Shown here piece after piece: positions 25,518 to 34,392 of a DNA stretch of 64,000 nucleotides (positions are counted from its first letter, which is position 1; each line of letters opens with the position of its first letter). The DNA comes from Prodigiosinella aquatilis (lineage in GTDB: Bacteria > Pseudomonadota > Gammaproteobacteria > Enterobacterales > Enterobacteriaceae). A program made the position numbers and the translations under genes. Under the pieces are notes generated by a model. The model searched no databases, was not told the origin of the DNA, and saw only the letters and a program-made list of their open reading frames with translations. The stretch is from contig CP128857.1 of assembly GCA_030388725.1 (NCBI GenBank), positions 496,001 through 560,000 of the forward strand, given 5' to 3'.

Positions 25518-26513
25518 CTATTCCGTGTTCTCTGAATTCATGGAAACCAGTTTTTCTATTCCCCGATTAAGGTTCTCCAGCTTTGGAATAAATACAGTTT
25601 TGATTATTTCATGTGTCACATCACAAGCTTCGTCAAAGAAAGCGCTGTACTCATCACGATGTCCGACAATATACAGCGACCGTTTTATATTCAGTTGTTC
25701 TGGCATATGCGTTAAAACCTGCCGGGAATAGGTTTCTGATTGCAGAAAACTGATTGGGCTGGTCACAGCCCAGCCGATACCTGCTGCCACCATCGACGTT
25801 AAAGTATCTGCGTTATCAAATTCGAGCATATTGGGGACACGAATATCGATTCTGCGTAGATAGCGTTCAATCTGCATGCCGATCTGTGAGTTTCGGTTAA
25901 ACCTTACCAGCGGTAACGCGGCAGATAGTTCACGAATATCTTCTATTGTCTTGATACGTTTGCGGTAATCTGGGGGGGTAATAATGAAGTAACCTTCAGA
26001 GAACAGGCGATAACGCACCACACTGTCGGTATCTATCAATGGATCGCTGGTGACGATAAGATCCAGTTCACGCCGCATCAGTGCTTCACCCTGCTGTGGG
26101 CTTAATCCGGTACGAATCAGCAACTGGGATGAACTCTTCATCAGGCGTTTTGTGAACACCGAGCCACAAGTGATGGCAAAGGAGTCGACCAGACCGATGC
26201 GCAAGTCGGGTTTGATCCCTTTCCCAGCTTCCAGCACCTGTGCTTTCAGATTGGCGATCTCTTCAGTCAGTATTTCTCCCCGGTTTTTCAACGCAATGCC
26301 GTATGGCGTTAACACCACCGGGCGTCTTGCCCGATTGACCAACATGACGCCAAAATCCTCTTCCAATAGTCTGATCGTTTGTGAGACGGCAGACGGCGTC
26401 AGGCCTAATCGAGTCGCTGCCGCAGTCATGCTGCCTGCTTCCGCCATCGTCACAAAGACGTGGACGGCATACATATCGATCGATTTATTGGCTGACATTG
26501 TTCGTTTAACCAT
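25518..26513 (-). CDS. LysR-family transcriptional regulator
   Basis: 331 residues. The N-terminal winged helix-turn-helix (about 12-70) has VFVTMAEAGSMTAAATRLGLTPSAVSQTIRLLEE, and is followed by a two-lobed effector-binding domain (about 100-305). Its target is unknown. It is read in the same direction as aspA-dcuA and lies just upstream, separated by 260 bp with a repeat fragment; whether it controls those genes cannot be told. MSANKSIDMYAV (codon 6) is an alternative start. Confidence 0.85.
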   Translation of the reverse strand: MVKRTMSANKSIDMYAVHVFVTMAEAGSMTAAATRLGLTPSAVSQTIRLLEEDFGVMLVNRARRPVVLTPYGIALKNRGEILTEEIANLKAQVLEAGKGIKPDLRIGLVDSFAITCGSVFTKRLMKSSSQLLIRTGLSPQQGEALMRRELDLIVTSDPLIDTDSVVRYRLFSEGYFIITPPDYRKRIKTIEDIRELSAALPLVRFNRNSQIGMQIERYLRRIDIRVPNMLEFDNADTLTSMVAAGIGWAVTSPISFLQSETYSRQVLTHMPEQLNIKRSLYIVGHRDEYSAFFDEACDVTHEIIKTVFIPKLENLNRGIEKLVSMNSENTE

Positions 26514-26698
26514 TTTTGTATTGTCTGCGGTGCAAGGTTCATGCTGGTTGAAGCACTGAGGTAAACCGGTAGTTTACCTCATAACGTCTTGCCCGCAGAT
26601 GTGGTAACTGACGCCAGCTTAATAGGCTCATTTCAAAAAAAACACAGAACATATCACTGATTAATTTTTTCTTATAACTAGGTGTAGTTAATCTGAAG

Positions 26699-27012
26699 TT
26701 AGGGTGAGATGTGGCGTTCGGCCTGTTCACGGATTTCCAGCAGAGCCTGGATGAGGTGTGCGGTGGCGTTGAGGCAGGCGCTGAGTTGGGCGAGGCTTTC
26801 CGGTGGAATGGTGATGTTGTTTTCCAGCGTGTCGCCGAGGTAGTGGAGGCCGCGGCATAGGCCTTCGACGGATTCGGCGGCAATGGCACCGAGGTCGCAG
26901 AGTTGGACGTGATCGAGCTGTGAAAGGGGAGCGAGGCGATCAGGTCGCGGAAAAGGGTGATGGAGTTGTTGGAGGTTGTGGCGTGTGTGTCCGTTATGAT
27001 TGTGTCTTCCAT
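26699..27012 (-). pseudogene. Frameshifted small prophage protein
   Basis: It starts MEDTIITDTHATTSNNSITLF, but the frame giving a sensible protein from about 26935 on is the neighbouring one: APLSQLDHVQLCDLGAIAAE, then SVEGLCRGLHYLGDTLENNI and ALLEIREQAERHISP with a stop at 26699. The in-frame continuation is low-complexity Ser/Pro/Thr, typical of a shifted reading. A one-base indel near 26925-26960 is therefore likely. The intact protein would be about 100 residues, helical, of unknown function. Its start is just behind the Ash-like pseudogene. Confidence 0.6.
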
Positions 27013-27022
27013 TGCTAGATAT

Positions 27023-27568
27023 TTATGTCATCACGCCTTCAGGTTCCAAACTAAAGGTATGACCCAGACAGGTTTGGAACTCCGGATCTAGCGACCGGCC
27101 AACCTTGCGGTTGCCCTGCCTGAGCCACGAATAAAAGTGTGCACGTAGCCCCTGAAAAAACAAAGCGTTTTCAGTTCTAGATGTTCGGGGGTTCCAAGCC
27201 CGACCGAGGGTGTTGCCGCAGTACGTTTACTTTATTCTGGCGGCGTGAATGGTGAAAGTGGTTGGATGGATTTACAGCAGTGCTGTAGCCGGATTTGTAA
27301 TGCGGTTCGCAAAAGCGAAGTAAAAGCCCGTAGCTGCCAGTCCGAGATATACGGGCCGACCACAGGGGTGAGGCGTCCCGCCGGGAGCCTCCCCCTGTGT
27401 TTCCCCTAATATGCAGCAGTGGTGTGTCTTTAGGCTTGTTGGCTACGGCGCGTTCGGCTTTGATCTGCGCCAGCAGTGCTTACTTAGCGAATTATGGAGA
27501 AAGCGGGTGAACGGATGGTGTGGGCTAACAATGCATGTTAAGGCTACAGCGATGCCTAATGAGCGGTC
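27023..27568 (-). pseudogene. Ash-like phage protein with three nonsense codons
   Basis: One continuous frame of 182 codons is broken only by TAG after WRRSKPNAP, TAA after NPATALL and TAA after FTIHAARIK. Between them it reads HPFTRFLHNSLSKHCWRRSK, GGTPHPCGRPVYLGLAATGF, TYCGNTLGRAWNPRTSRTEN and SWLRQGNRKVGRSLDPEF, ending EPEGVMT. This matches my memory of Ash/Icd-like proteins of P4-type prophages. Each stop is one base from a sense codon. The same DNA in P4-like phages can also hold a C4-type antisense RNA, so a conserved RNA is an alternative reading. Confidence 0.55.
27361..27399. other. Long stable hairpin inside the prophage scar
   Basis: CACAGGGG...CCCCTGTG arms with an inner GAGGC/GCCTC and TCCC/GGGA stem make an almost continuous 17-bp helix. 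On the plus strand TTTCCCCTAAT follows. It may be an RNA structure of the former phage region. Confidence 0.5.
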
Positions 27569-27627
27569 TTAGTCTTCACTTTCGGTAAGAAAATGTCGTG
27601 GTCTGCTCATCAGATTAAACCTATTTT

Positions 27628-27669
27628 ATTGTATATACACAATGATATTTTATTTATTAATTGTATATA
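27628..27669. promoter_or_regulatory. Operator-like repeats upstream of the HTH/Fic pair
   Basis: The palindrome ATTGTATATACACAAT (27628-27643) is followed by a second TTGTATATA (27661-27669), with the same nine bases repeated 32 bp apart, three helical turns. It lies 54-95 bp before the HTH gene. Likely autoregulatory binding sites of the HTH protein (inference). Confidence 0.5.
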
Positions 27670-27722
27670 TAATATTAATTACTGCATAATACATTTCATA
27701 TTTAATATAAAAGGTATGGCGT

Positions 27723-28190
27723 ATGTGGGATAAAAATCTACAAATCAAGCAGGTAGATAAAATTATTACTGAACTGAACTCCCGCAAAAAGATCCGCTTC
27801 CCTAAAAAGGGATGGATTAACTTGATTCGTACCTCGTTGGGTATGAGTACCCGCGCCCTTGGAGAACGAATTGGATTAAGTCAGTCTCGAATTTCGCTTA
27901 TTGAGAAGGGCGAAGTTGAGGGCTCACTCACGTTAAACACCCTTGAGAAGGTCGCTGAGGGGCTGAATTGTGATGTGGTTTATTATTTTGTACCAAAAGA
28001 GGGCGATACGCTTGAAGGGTTAAGAGAGAAACAGGCTTTCAAAAAAGCCGATTTTCTTAACAGCTACACTGAAATTCATATGTCCCTGGAAAAGCAGTCG
28101 ACTTCGCCAACTTTCCAGAGCACCAATAGAGACAAGATTAAAGAAGAACTTCTCAAAAAATGGCCACGTGATTTCTGGGATATAAAATGA
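27723..28190 (+). CDS. Mobile mystery protein A (HTH partner of Fic protein)
   Basis: 155 residues. XRE helix-turn-helix at about 32-80 (RTSLGMSTRALGERIGLSQS then RISLIEKGEVEGSLTLNTLE), preceded by a charged helix and followed by NCDVVYYFVPKEGDTL. This is the pattern of 'mobile mystery protein A', always found upstream of a Fic protein on mobile DNA. The role is presumably repressor and antitoxin. The stop overlaps the next start (ATGA). Confidence 0.85.
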   Translation: MWDKNLQIKQVDKIITELNSRKKIRFPKKGWINLIRTSLGMSTRALGERIGLSQSRISLIEKGEVEGSLTLNTLEKVAEGLNCDVVYYFVPKEGDTLEGLREKQAFKKADFLNSYTEIHMSLEKQSTSPTFQSTNRDKIKEELLKKWPRDFWDIK

Positions 28191-28798
28191 GCGAAGGAAT
28201 CAACGATAATCTGCCTGATGGTGCGACTGAACTCAGCCCAGATGATCTGGTAGGCCTTATTCCTTCTTATATCGAAACGCGAGAGGATCTGAATGAGTTC
28301 GAAAAATCTAACATACAACAAGCATTAACTTGGTTTCGCAGGCAAAAATTGACCTATACGGATGTTTTAACAGTAGATTTTTGCTTGCAGTTGCACTTTC
28401 AGATGTTTAATAAAACGTGGGAATGGGCAGGCCACTTACGGCAGAAAGAGGTGAACATCGGCAACACTCCACCACATATGATTTCTACGCAAGTACGGAA
28501 TATTCTGGATAACGTCAAATTCTGGGTTGAAAATGAAACATTTCCGGTCGATGAGATTTGCCTGCGATTGCACCGGGATATTGTTTGGGTCCATCCTTTT
28601 CCCAATGGGAATGGGCGCCATTCACGCATATTTTGTGATGCCTTACGCGTTGTTTTGGGCTCAGGATTTTTTACATGGGGTAATGCTGGAAATGACCTGG
28701 TTTCACCGGATCAGCACCGGAAAGCGTACATTGACGCATTAAGAGAAGCTGACCGTGGGCAGTATGCTCGGCTAATCATCTTTGCCACGTTATCCTGA
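28187..28798 (+). CDS. Mobile mystery protein B (Fic-domain protein)
   Basis: 203 residues. The Fic active-site loop HPFPNGNGRH is at 136-145 (catalytic His136, nucleotide-binding GNGR). Before it are NKTWEWAGHLRQKEVNIG and the helix WVENETFPVDEICLRLHRDI typical of the family. Fic proteins usually transfer AMP from ATP to a target protein. I see no clear inhibitory [S/T]xxxE[G/N] motif in either this protein or its HTH partner, so how it is held inactive is open. It forms a toxin-antitoxin-like pair with the upstream gene. Confidence 0.88.
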   Translation: MSEGINDNLPDGATELSPDDLVGLIPSYIETREDLNEFEKSNIQQALTWFRRQKLTYTDVLTVDFCLQLHFQMFNKTWEWAGHLRQKEVNIGNTPPHMISTQVRNILDNVKFWVENETFPVDEICLRLHRDIVWVHPFPNGNGRHSRIFCDALRVVLGSGFFTWGNAGNDLVSPDQHRKAYIDALREADRGQYARLIIFATLS

Positions 28799-28922
28799 AT
28801 TCAGAATTTACGTCTGATGCGATTAAGGTAAATTGTCGCATGGCATGTTCTCCGCGCATCCGGTATGACAACACCAAAAAGCATGTTACGGCATAAGTGA
28901 AAGGGGGATAGGTGGGCATCAG

Positions 28923-28955
28923 CCCCGGCACTGATTGCCGGGGGGAATATTTTTA
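28923..28955 (+). terminator. Terminator of the HTH/Fic operon
   Basis: CCCCGGCA (28923-28930), loop CTGAT, TGCCGGGG (28936-28943), then AATATTTTT. The T run reaches the end of the oppositely oriented chorismate mutase gene, so the terminator separates convergent genes. Confidence 0.8.
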
Positions 28956-29483
28956 ATCCTTCTTCAGTTTCGCCTGTTTCAGTGCGGAAAGCAGTCGCTC
29001 TTTGTCGTGGTTACTGAGGTTTTTCTGGGAAATGACATGCATAAAGTGGCTGTGAGTCAGGCTATTCATATTGCCGTCTTTATGCAGTGTTTGGGCAATC
29101 TGTTGCAGAATGCTGCCATTGAGTTTGCCAAGCTGGACTCGAATATCGGCTAGTGGCCGGGGGTGCCAGCCATGCTCCGGCACGGACAGCCAGTCGGCGC
29201 GGTAGCGATACTGAATGGCTTTGGCCGCATCCATTTGTGTCTGGATGAAAGGCGTTATCGAATTGGCATCCAGCCCATATTGCGTGGCTTGTTGACGGCC
29301 AGCTTCGAGGACTTTGGCTTCTTGTTGTAAATCTTCTATCGCCAGATGGTGTTCGGCTTTATATCCTGCGACGTCTTTCATATAGCTCAGACGTTGGTCA
29401 ATGAGCGACGACAAATCGGGTGCCGCACTGGCCAAAACACTGGTACTGATGAGGCAGGTTAAAAGGCACATTTTCCGTAACAT
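28953..29483 (-). CDS. aroQ: Secreted (periplasmic) chorismate mutase, AroQ gamma class
   Basis: 176 residues with a signal peptide cleaved near ASA-AP (about 21). The mature all-helical enzyme shows LIDQRLSYMKDVAGYKAEHH (active-site Arg and Lys) and PFIQTQMDAAKAIQYRYRAD, the signature of the gamma class of AroQ. It turns chorismate into prephenate outside the cytoplasm. Such exported mutases occur in several plant and animal pathogens; one possible role is to lower chorismate-derived signals of the host, but this is not proven. Single gene, read left, with a 130-bp gap to the MFS gene upstream. Confidence 0.9.
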   Translation of the reverse strand: MLRKMCLLTCLISTSVLASAAPDLSSLIDQRLSYMKDVAGYKAEHHLAIEDLQQEAKVLEAGRQQATQYGLDANSITPFIQTQMDAAKAIQYRYRADWLSVPEHGWHPRPLADIRVQLGKLNGSILQQIAQTLHKDGNMNSLTHSHFMHVISQKNLSNHDKERLLSALKQAKLKKD

Positions 29484-29612
29484 ATTGGCTCCTGGGTGGT
29501 GAGAGAAAGAAAACAGGTGGATGATAATAACGTTGTATTATTACATTCCAAATTAATTGAACCGGCCAATAAGTAACAAAAAGTATGATTGCTTTTCTGA
29601 GTTCGCCATGTG

Positions 29613-30830
29613 CTAAAAACCGCCTGTTTTTACTTTGTCTGTGGCGAAAGTATGGGGGGCGGTTGTATCTATTTTTCTCAAGGCAAAGAGCATTCCCAGA
29701 CCGGCCAGCAGGGAAATAGTAATGGCGATATGCAGAAATAACGTTATGGGCAATGAATAATGTTCTGACAAAAACAGAAACAACCACATAAACGGTAGAA
29801 TGGATTGGTTCAGTAGCACCATGATTGAAGAAACACTGGCCAGTTTTTCATGGGGGATGATGGCAATACGCATAACACGCATAATGTTACCGGTGAATAC
29901 TTTGCCCGCGATACTCAGTGAGTAGAAAATGAGAAACGCGATCAAATTATTCAGCGTTCGGGATAGCAGTAGGGAAGAAACAATAATGGTACAAAGTCCA
30001 ATAAATAACAGACTCTCTTTGTTTAATCGATTTATTAGTGTGCTATAAAAAAAAGTTGCCAGGAAACCAATCGCACCAACACACATGTCAATCAGGCCAA
30101 AATATTTTACCGGCAATACCATGCTGGTTTCTATTACTGCTGATCCCGCGGATTCAATTAACCCATCAAACATATTATTACCCATAACAAGTAACACCAT
30201 TAAAAGAAGAAATGGTTTTCTCAATAGAGTAAGTAAGGAAATGAAAGATGGCCGGGCAATGAAATCGCTGTCATTTGATGCGGGAGTCATTTTGAAAGTA
30301 AGAAAATAGTAAGCGTTACATAAATAGAGTGTTGCTGCGATGAACAGCAGTGTCATAAAACCGTATTCATAAAGCAGCATACCCAATAACGGGCCTACGA
30401 CCATGCCGAGTAAGTCCAACCGTGTCAGCCGGTTTGAATCCCGTTCGATATGATGGCTGAGTGTGGCGATCAATTTTTCAAACGAGACGATGGTCTGAGC
30501 ATTACCAATGGATATAGCTGCGCCGAGCAGGCCGGCGGTCACGGCGATGGTTAATGGTTGGTCCGCGAAGTTCAACACCAGGCAGAGCAATAAACAACCC
30601 AGTGATTTGATAGCATCGGTAGCAATCGATATTGGTCTGACGCCCCAACGATCAATAAATGATCCCAATGTCGGAATCAGAATAATTCTGGGAAGCCACC
30701 ATAAAGCGTAAGCGAGGCCGGAATAGGTTAAACTTTGTGTCTCGGTATAAACCAATACCGGGATAAGAAAAACCATTAAACCATCGGCAATAAAAACCAG
30801 AGATAAAAAAGAGAGTAAAACACGATTCAT
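29613..30830 (-). CDS. MFS transporter, 12 helices, substrate unknown
   Basis: 405 residues, about 12 membrane segments. Motif A-like GSFIDRWGVRPISIATD follows helix 2; LDLLGMVVGPLLGMLLYEYGF is helix 5. The general form resembles siderophore and drug exporters of the MFS_1 type. No neighbouring biosynthetic gene tells the substrate. The base composition is somewhat more AT-rich than the surrounding core genes, hinting at separate acquisition. Confidence 0.75.
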   Translation of the reverse strand: MNRVLLSFLSLVFIADGLMVFLIPVLVYTETQSLTYSGLAYALWWLPRIILIPTLGSFIDRWGVRPISIATDAIKSLGCLLLCLVLNFADQPLTIAVTAGLLGAAISIGNAQTIVSFEKLIATLSHHIERDSNRLTRLDLLGMVVGPLLGMLLYEYGFMTLLFIAATLYLCNAYYFLTFKMTPASNDSDFIARPSFISLLTLLRKPFLLLMVLLVMGNNMFDGLIESAGSAVIETSMVLPVKYFGLIDMCVGAIGFLATFFYSTLINRLNKESLLFIGLCTIIVSSLLLSRTLNNLIAFLIFYSLSIAGKVFTGNIMRVMRIAIIPHEKLASVSSIMVLLNQSILPFMWLFLFLSEHYSLPITLFLHIAITISLLAGLGMLFALRKIDTTAPHTFATDKVKTGGF

Positions 30831-31093
30831 GATTTAATTACCAATGATATTTCTCATCAGGCTAATTTTTTTAATTAAAAAAATAACTTAATCCAGAATT
30901 GCGCAAAAGTGAAACGCACGATAAGCGGGAAATAAGTCGGCTTTGCAGATTATACCTAATATAGTGACTTGTGGTGTGAAAAGTAAATATCAATTTATTA
31001 AGTTGGTCATATTTATCTGTTGCGGATTAAAACCATTTACTTGCTTATTATATAATTAGTCTATAGCCATAGGAAATTCGTCTGGAATTAATA

Positions 31094-31298
31094 TATGCCC
31101 TTTACATACTTTAAGTTGCAGGTGTGTTAATCGCCCTTGGTTACCTGGTCCATCCTTGAGCCTCGCCCCTTTGGGAACGCTGCACGTAGCGTTCCAATCT
31201 GCTCTTGGCCGAGGTGCCACCTCAGTCACTAACTTATATAAGTGCCTGGGGGTTCACTCAGTTATCGTGCTCCTGTTACACAAGTTATCTGAGGTATA
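31094..31298. repeat. ~200-bp inverted-repeat element, copy 2
   Basis: The left end has CTTTAAGTTGCAGGTGTGTT and the right end CCTGTTACACAAGTTATCTG plus AGGTATA, more diverged than copy 1. The inside shares GTTCCAATCTGCTCTTGGC with copy 1. It is the main content of the 575-bp gap between the MFS gene and yedJ; the rest is AT-rich without a gene. Confidence 0.7.
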
Positions 31299-31406
31299 AC
31301 AATAGGTGCTATAAAAGATGATCTCTTCCCTTCGCGTAGTGTCACAGAACTGTGTCAGGCTAAATGTTTTGAGGTCATACTTTATTTACAGTAATAGGAG
31401 AAAAGT

Positions 31407-32108
31407 GTGGATTTTCTGAGCTTCGAACAGGATTTAAGCCGTTATATAGTGCAGCGGTTGGCGAACTCAAAAGATGGTGCACACGACTATAGCCATCTGG
31501 TGCGGGTAGTGAACAACGCCCGACGTATTCAGCAAACGGAAGGCGGCGATTTGCGGGTGATTATCACGGCCAGTTATTTGCACGATATTATTTCACTGCC
31601 GAAGAATCATCCTGAACGCAAAAATGGATCACGAATGGCGGCGGAAGAAACCTTGCGGATTTTGCGTACCGAATTTCCCCATTTTCCGGTCACGCTGTAC
31701 AGTGCGGTGTCTCATGCGGTGGCGGCGCACAGCTATAGTGCTGGCATAACACCGGAAACGCTGGAAGCGAAAATTGTACAGGATGCTGATAGGTTGGATT
31801 CGCTTGGGGCATTGGGCCTGGCTCGGGTGTTCTATGTGGCAGGGTTGATGGAAAGACCGTTGTTTGAACCGCAAGATCCCTTTGCGTTTGATCGTCCGCT
31901 GGATGATCAATCTTATACGCTCGATCATTTCCGGGTGAAGCTGCTGGGGTTGCCGCAAACCATGCATACCGTGGAAGGGAAACGCATTGCCCGGGGTAAT
32001 GCCGCCTATCTGGTGGATTTTCTGGCCAAACTGGCCGGTGAGCTTGGCGCTGATCCGCTTGAACCGGACGCTGAAGTCCGTGAACGCCTATTTTTATTGC
32101 ATCCCTGA
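31407..32108 (+). CDS. yedJ: HD-domain phosphohydrolase YedJ
   Basis: 233 residues. HD signature: the first His in DGAHDYSHLVRV, HD in ASYLHDIISL, and the distal Asp in KIVQDADRLDSLGA. The sequence agrees with E. coli YedJ over its length. The substrate is unknown; HD proteins of this type hydrolyse phosphate esters with bound metal. The start is a GTG 6 bp after AGGAG. It is convergent with sgbE. Confidence 0.88.
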   Translation: MDFLSFEQDLSRYIVQRLANSKDGAHDYSHLVRVVNNARRIQQTEGGDLRVIITASYLHDIISLPKNHPERKNGSRMAAEETLRILRTEFPHFPVTLYSAVSHAVAAHSYSAGITPETLEAKIVQDADRLDSLGALGLARVFYVAGLMERPLFEPQDPFAFDRPLDDQSYTLDHFRVKLLGLPQTMHTVEGKRIARGNAAYLVDFLAKLAGELGADPLEPDAEVRERLFLLHP

Positions 32109-32183
32109 CGGTGATGTTGCGATCGATTCCGATCACGTCCGTTCCCCCTGATTTGTTCCAGGGGAACGGGTTTAGTATCAATT

Positions 32184-32882
32184 CTATTTTTGTCCGTAAT
32201 AGGCGTTAGCGCCATGTTTTCGCAGGTAATGCTTATCCAACAGGCTGGATTGCATCGGGCCGATTGCGGGTGTCAGTTGACGGGAAAAAATGCCCATATA
32301 AGCACACTCTTCCAGCACGACGGCATTGTGTACTGCATTAGCGGCATTGCTTCCCCAGGCAAAAGGGCCGTGGGCGTTGACCAGCACCGCGGGAATCTGT
32401 AACGGGTCGATACCGCGATTGACGAACGTTTCGATAATGACATCGCCGGTGGCTCGCTCGTAGTCGCCATGGATTTCGTCATCGGTCATCAGCCGGGTAC
32501 AAGGGATAGCACCGTAAAAGTAATCGGCGTGAGTGGTTCCCCAGGCGGGTAAATCCAGCCCAGCCTGTGCCCAGATGGTGGCATGACGGGAGTGGGTGTG
32601 CACAATACCACCGATGCCGGGAAACCGTTGATAGAGTGCCAGATGGGTGGCGGTATCGGATGACGGTTTTTTGTCGCCTTCCACTACTTTCCCGCTGTCC
32701 AGATCCACCACCACCATGTCTTCGGCGTTCATCTGCTCATATTCCACACCGGAAGGCTTGATTATCATCCGCCCGACATGCCGATCGACGGCACTGACAT
32801 TACCCCAGGTAAAGGTGACCAGATGGTGCCGGGGTAACATCAGGTTGGCTTCCCATACCTGCTGTTTCAGTTGCTCTAACAT
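32184..32882 (-). CDS. sgbE: L-ribulose-5-phosphate 4-epimerase SgbE (YiaS)
   Basis: 232 residues; last enzyme of the diketogulonate pathway, converting L-ribulose 5-phosphate to D-xylulose 5-phosphate with a zinc ion. Class II aldolase/epimerase motifs: TWGNVSAVDRHVGRMIIKPSG, GGIVHTHSRHATIWAQAG (zinc His pair), and AHGPFAWGSNAANAVHNAVV. SgbE is preferred to AraD or UlaF because of its position after sgbU. Its ATG lies 7 bp inside the end of sgbU. Confidence 0.93.
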   Translation of the reverse strand: MLEQLKQQVWEANLMLPRHHLVTFTWGNVSAVDRHVGRMIIKPSGVEYEQMNAEDMVVVDLDSGKVVEGDKKPSSDTATHLALYQRFPGIGGIVHTHSRHATIWAQAGLDLPAWGTTHADYFYGAIPCTRLMTDDEIHGDYERATGDVIIETFVNRGIDPLQIPAVLVNAHGPFAWGSNAANAVHNAVVLEECAYMGIFSRQLTPAIGPMQSSLLDKHYLRKHGANAYYGQK

Positions 32883-33736
32883 GTGAAACCTCCTTCCTGC
32901 ATGCGAGTTTCAATCCACCGGCGGGCGTTGATGATTTCCAGTAGTGGCTCACTGGATTTCTCCGTCCACATCTCAATCAGGAATGCACCGCGGTAATTGA
33001 GCTTTTTCAGGTTGCGAAACAAACCGACAAAATCGACACAGCCTTGCCCGAAAGGTACATCGCGGAATTGCCCTTGCGAGGTGGCAGTAACCGGGTAAGT
33101 ATCTTTCAGATGGATGGCAGCAATACGGTCGATACCGAGAGTCAGCTCATGGGGGATGTCGTTGCCCCAGGCAGTGAGATTGCCGATATCCGGGTAAACA
33201 CTGAACCACGGGGAAGATAAGCGCCGATCCCATTCTTTCCATTTGGTAATCGAGTTTATGAATTCGGTATCCATGATTTCCACCGCCAACATCACTTGTG
33301 CGGCGGCCGCTTTTTCCACCGCCCAGGCCAGTCCTTCAGCGAACCGTTGTTGGGTGCTGTCATCCTGCTGTTCGTAATAAACATCATAGCCGGCCAGTTG
33401 AATAGTGCGAATGCCGATATCCCGCGCCAGTTGAATCGCTTGCAGCATGATCTCTCGCGCTCGTTCACGCACGGCTTCATCTCGGCTGCCGAACGGATAA
33501 CGACGGTGTGCCGACAAGCACATGGACGGAATGGTGACGCCGCTTTCCAGAATGGATCTGACCAGTGTAGCTCGCTGTTCTCGCGTCCAGTTCAGGCGGG
33601 ACAATCGCTCGTCGGTTTCATCCACCGACATTTCCACGAAGTCAAAACCGCAGCTTTTTGCCAGTGCCAATCGCTCCGGCCAGGTCAGGTTTTTTGGTAA
33701 AGCCTTTTCATAGATGCCTAATGGATGCTGTCTCAT
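32876..33736 (-). CDS. sgbU: L-xylulose-5-phosphate 3-epimerase SgbU (YiaR)
   Basis: 286 residues; converts L-xylulose 5-phosphate to L-ribulose 5-phosphate. It is a TIM barrel of the xylose-isomerase-like type with EMSVDETDERLSRLNW, SMCLSAHRRYPFGSRDE, AVEIMDTEF (metal Glu) and YRGAFLIEMWTEKS (Glu). The ATG at 33736 (MRQHPLGIYEKAL) matches E. coli and stands 5 bp after the sgbH stop; a start 8 codons earlier would lie inside sgbH. Confidence 0.95.
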   Translation of the reverse strand: MRQHPLGIYEKALPKNLTWPERLALAKSCGFDFVEMSVDETDERLSRLNWTREQRATLVRSILESGVTIPSMCLSAHRRYPFGSRDEAVRERAREIMLQAIQLARDIGIRTIQLAGYDVYYEQQDDSTQQRFAEGLAWAVEKAAAAQVMLAVEIMDTEFINSITKWKEWDRRLSSPWFSVYPDIGNLTAWGNDIPHELTLGIDRIAAIHLKDTYPVTATSQGQFRDVPFGQGCVDFVGLFRNLKKLNYRGAFLIEMWTEKSSEPLLEIINARRWIETRMQEGGFTC

Positions 33737-33741
33737 GGCGG

Positions 33742-34392
33742 TTAACCCCAGATAGAACAAATGCGCCGATGAAAATCGGCTGCCACGGCGGGCGGATCGA
33801 CGGCATCGGAGAGTGCCCGGCCAGCGATGAATGCCCGCACCGGAATATCCCTGAACAGCGCCAGATCCGCCGGTGTAATACCGCCGGTAATAGAAAGCTC
33901 GATACCCAGCTCAGCAAGTAACGTCATGGCGTTCAGATCGTCTTTGCTCCAGGTTTGCCCGCTGGCCTGAGCATCACGCCCGCAATGGTAGATCGCCTGT
34001 TTCACGCCGATATCCCGCCAGGTTTCGGCGTCGTCAAGTGTCCAGCGCCCGAACAGTTCGATCTGGATTTCCCCCTGATACTGTTGGGCGATATCATGCG
34101 CACGTTCCACGGTCGCCAGCGGCGCAGCGCAGATCACGGTCATCCAGTTGGCCCCAGCGTCAAATGCCTGTTTGGCTAGCGTTTCTCCGGCATCCGCCAC
34201 TTTCAGGTCCGCCACAATAATATGGTCAGGACAACGTTCGCGCAGATGGCGAACCACCCGAATGCCCTGAGAAATACAGAGAATGGTGCCCGCTTCGATA
34301 ATGTCGACATGCGGCTTCAATGTTTCGGTGGTCTGTAACGCGGCGTCAAGACTGGTATGGTCCAGAGCCAGTTGCAGCAATGGTCGACTCAT
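33742..34392 (-). CDS. sgbH: 3-keto-L-gulonate-6-phosphate decarboxylase SgbH (YiaQ)
   Basis: 216 residues; decarboxylates 3-keto-L-gulonate 6-phosphate to L-xylulose 5-phosphate with Mg2+. Orotidine-decarboxylase-type barrel: LQLALDHTSLDAA, DIIEAGT, IIVADLKVADAG (DxKxxD motif of the suprafamily) and SITGGITPADLALF (phosphate-binding loop). The ATG at 34392 overlaps the lyxK stop (ATGA) and matches the E. coli start MSRPLLQLALDH. Confidence 0.95.
   Translation of the reverse strand: MSRPLLQLALDHTSLDAALQTTETLKPHVDIIEAGTILCISQGIRVVRHLRERCPDHIIVADLKVADAGETLAKQAFDAGANWMTVICAAPLATVERAHDIAQQYQGEIQIELFGRWTLDDAETWRDIGVKQAIYHCGRDAQASGQTWSKDDLNAMTLLAELGIELSITGGITPADLALFRDIPVRAFIAGRALSDAVDPPAVAADFHRRICSIWG

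Noticed and set aside
26539..27012. 157-codon frame on the minus strand reading on as a Ser/Pro/Thr-rich protein
   Set aside because: The neighbouring frame gives a sensible helical protein that ends at 26699, so the long frame is a frameshift product.
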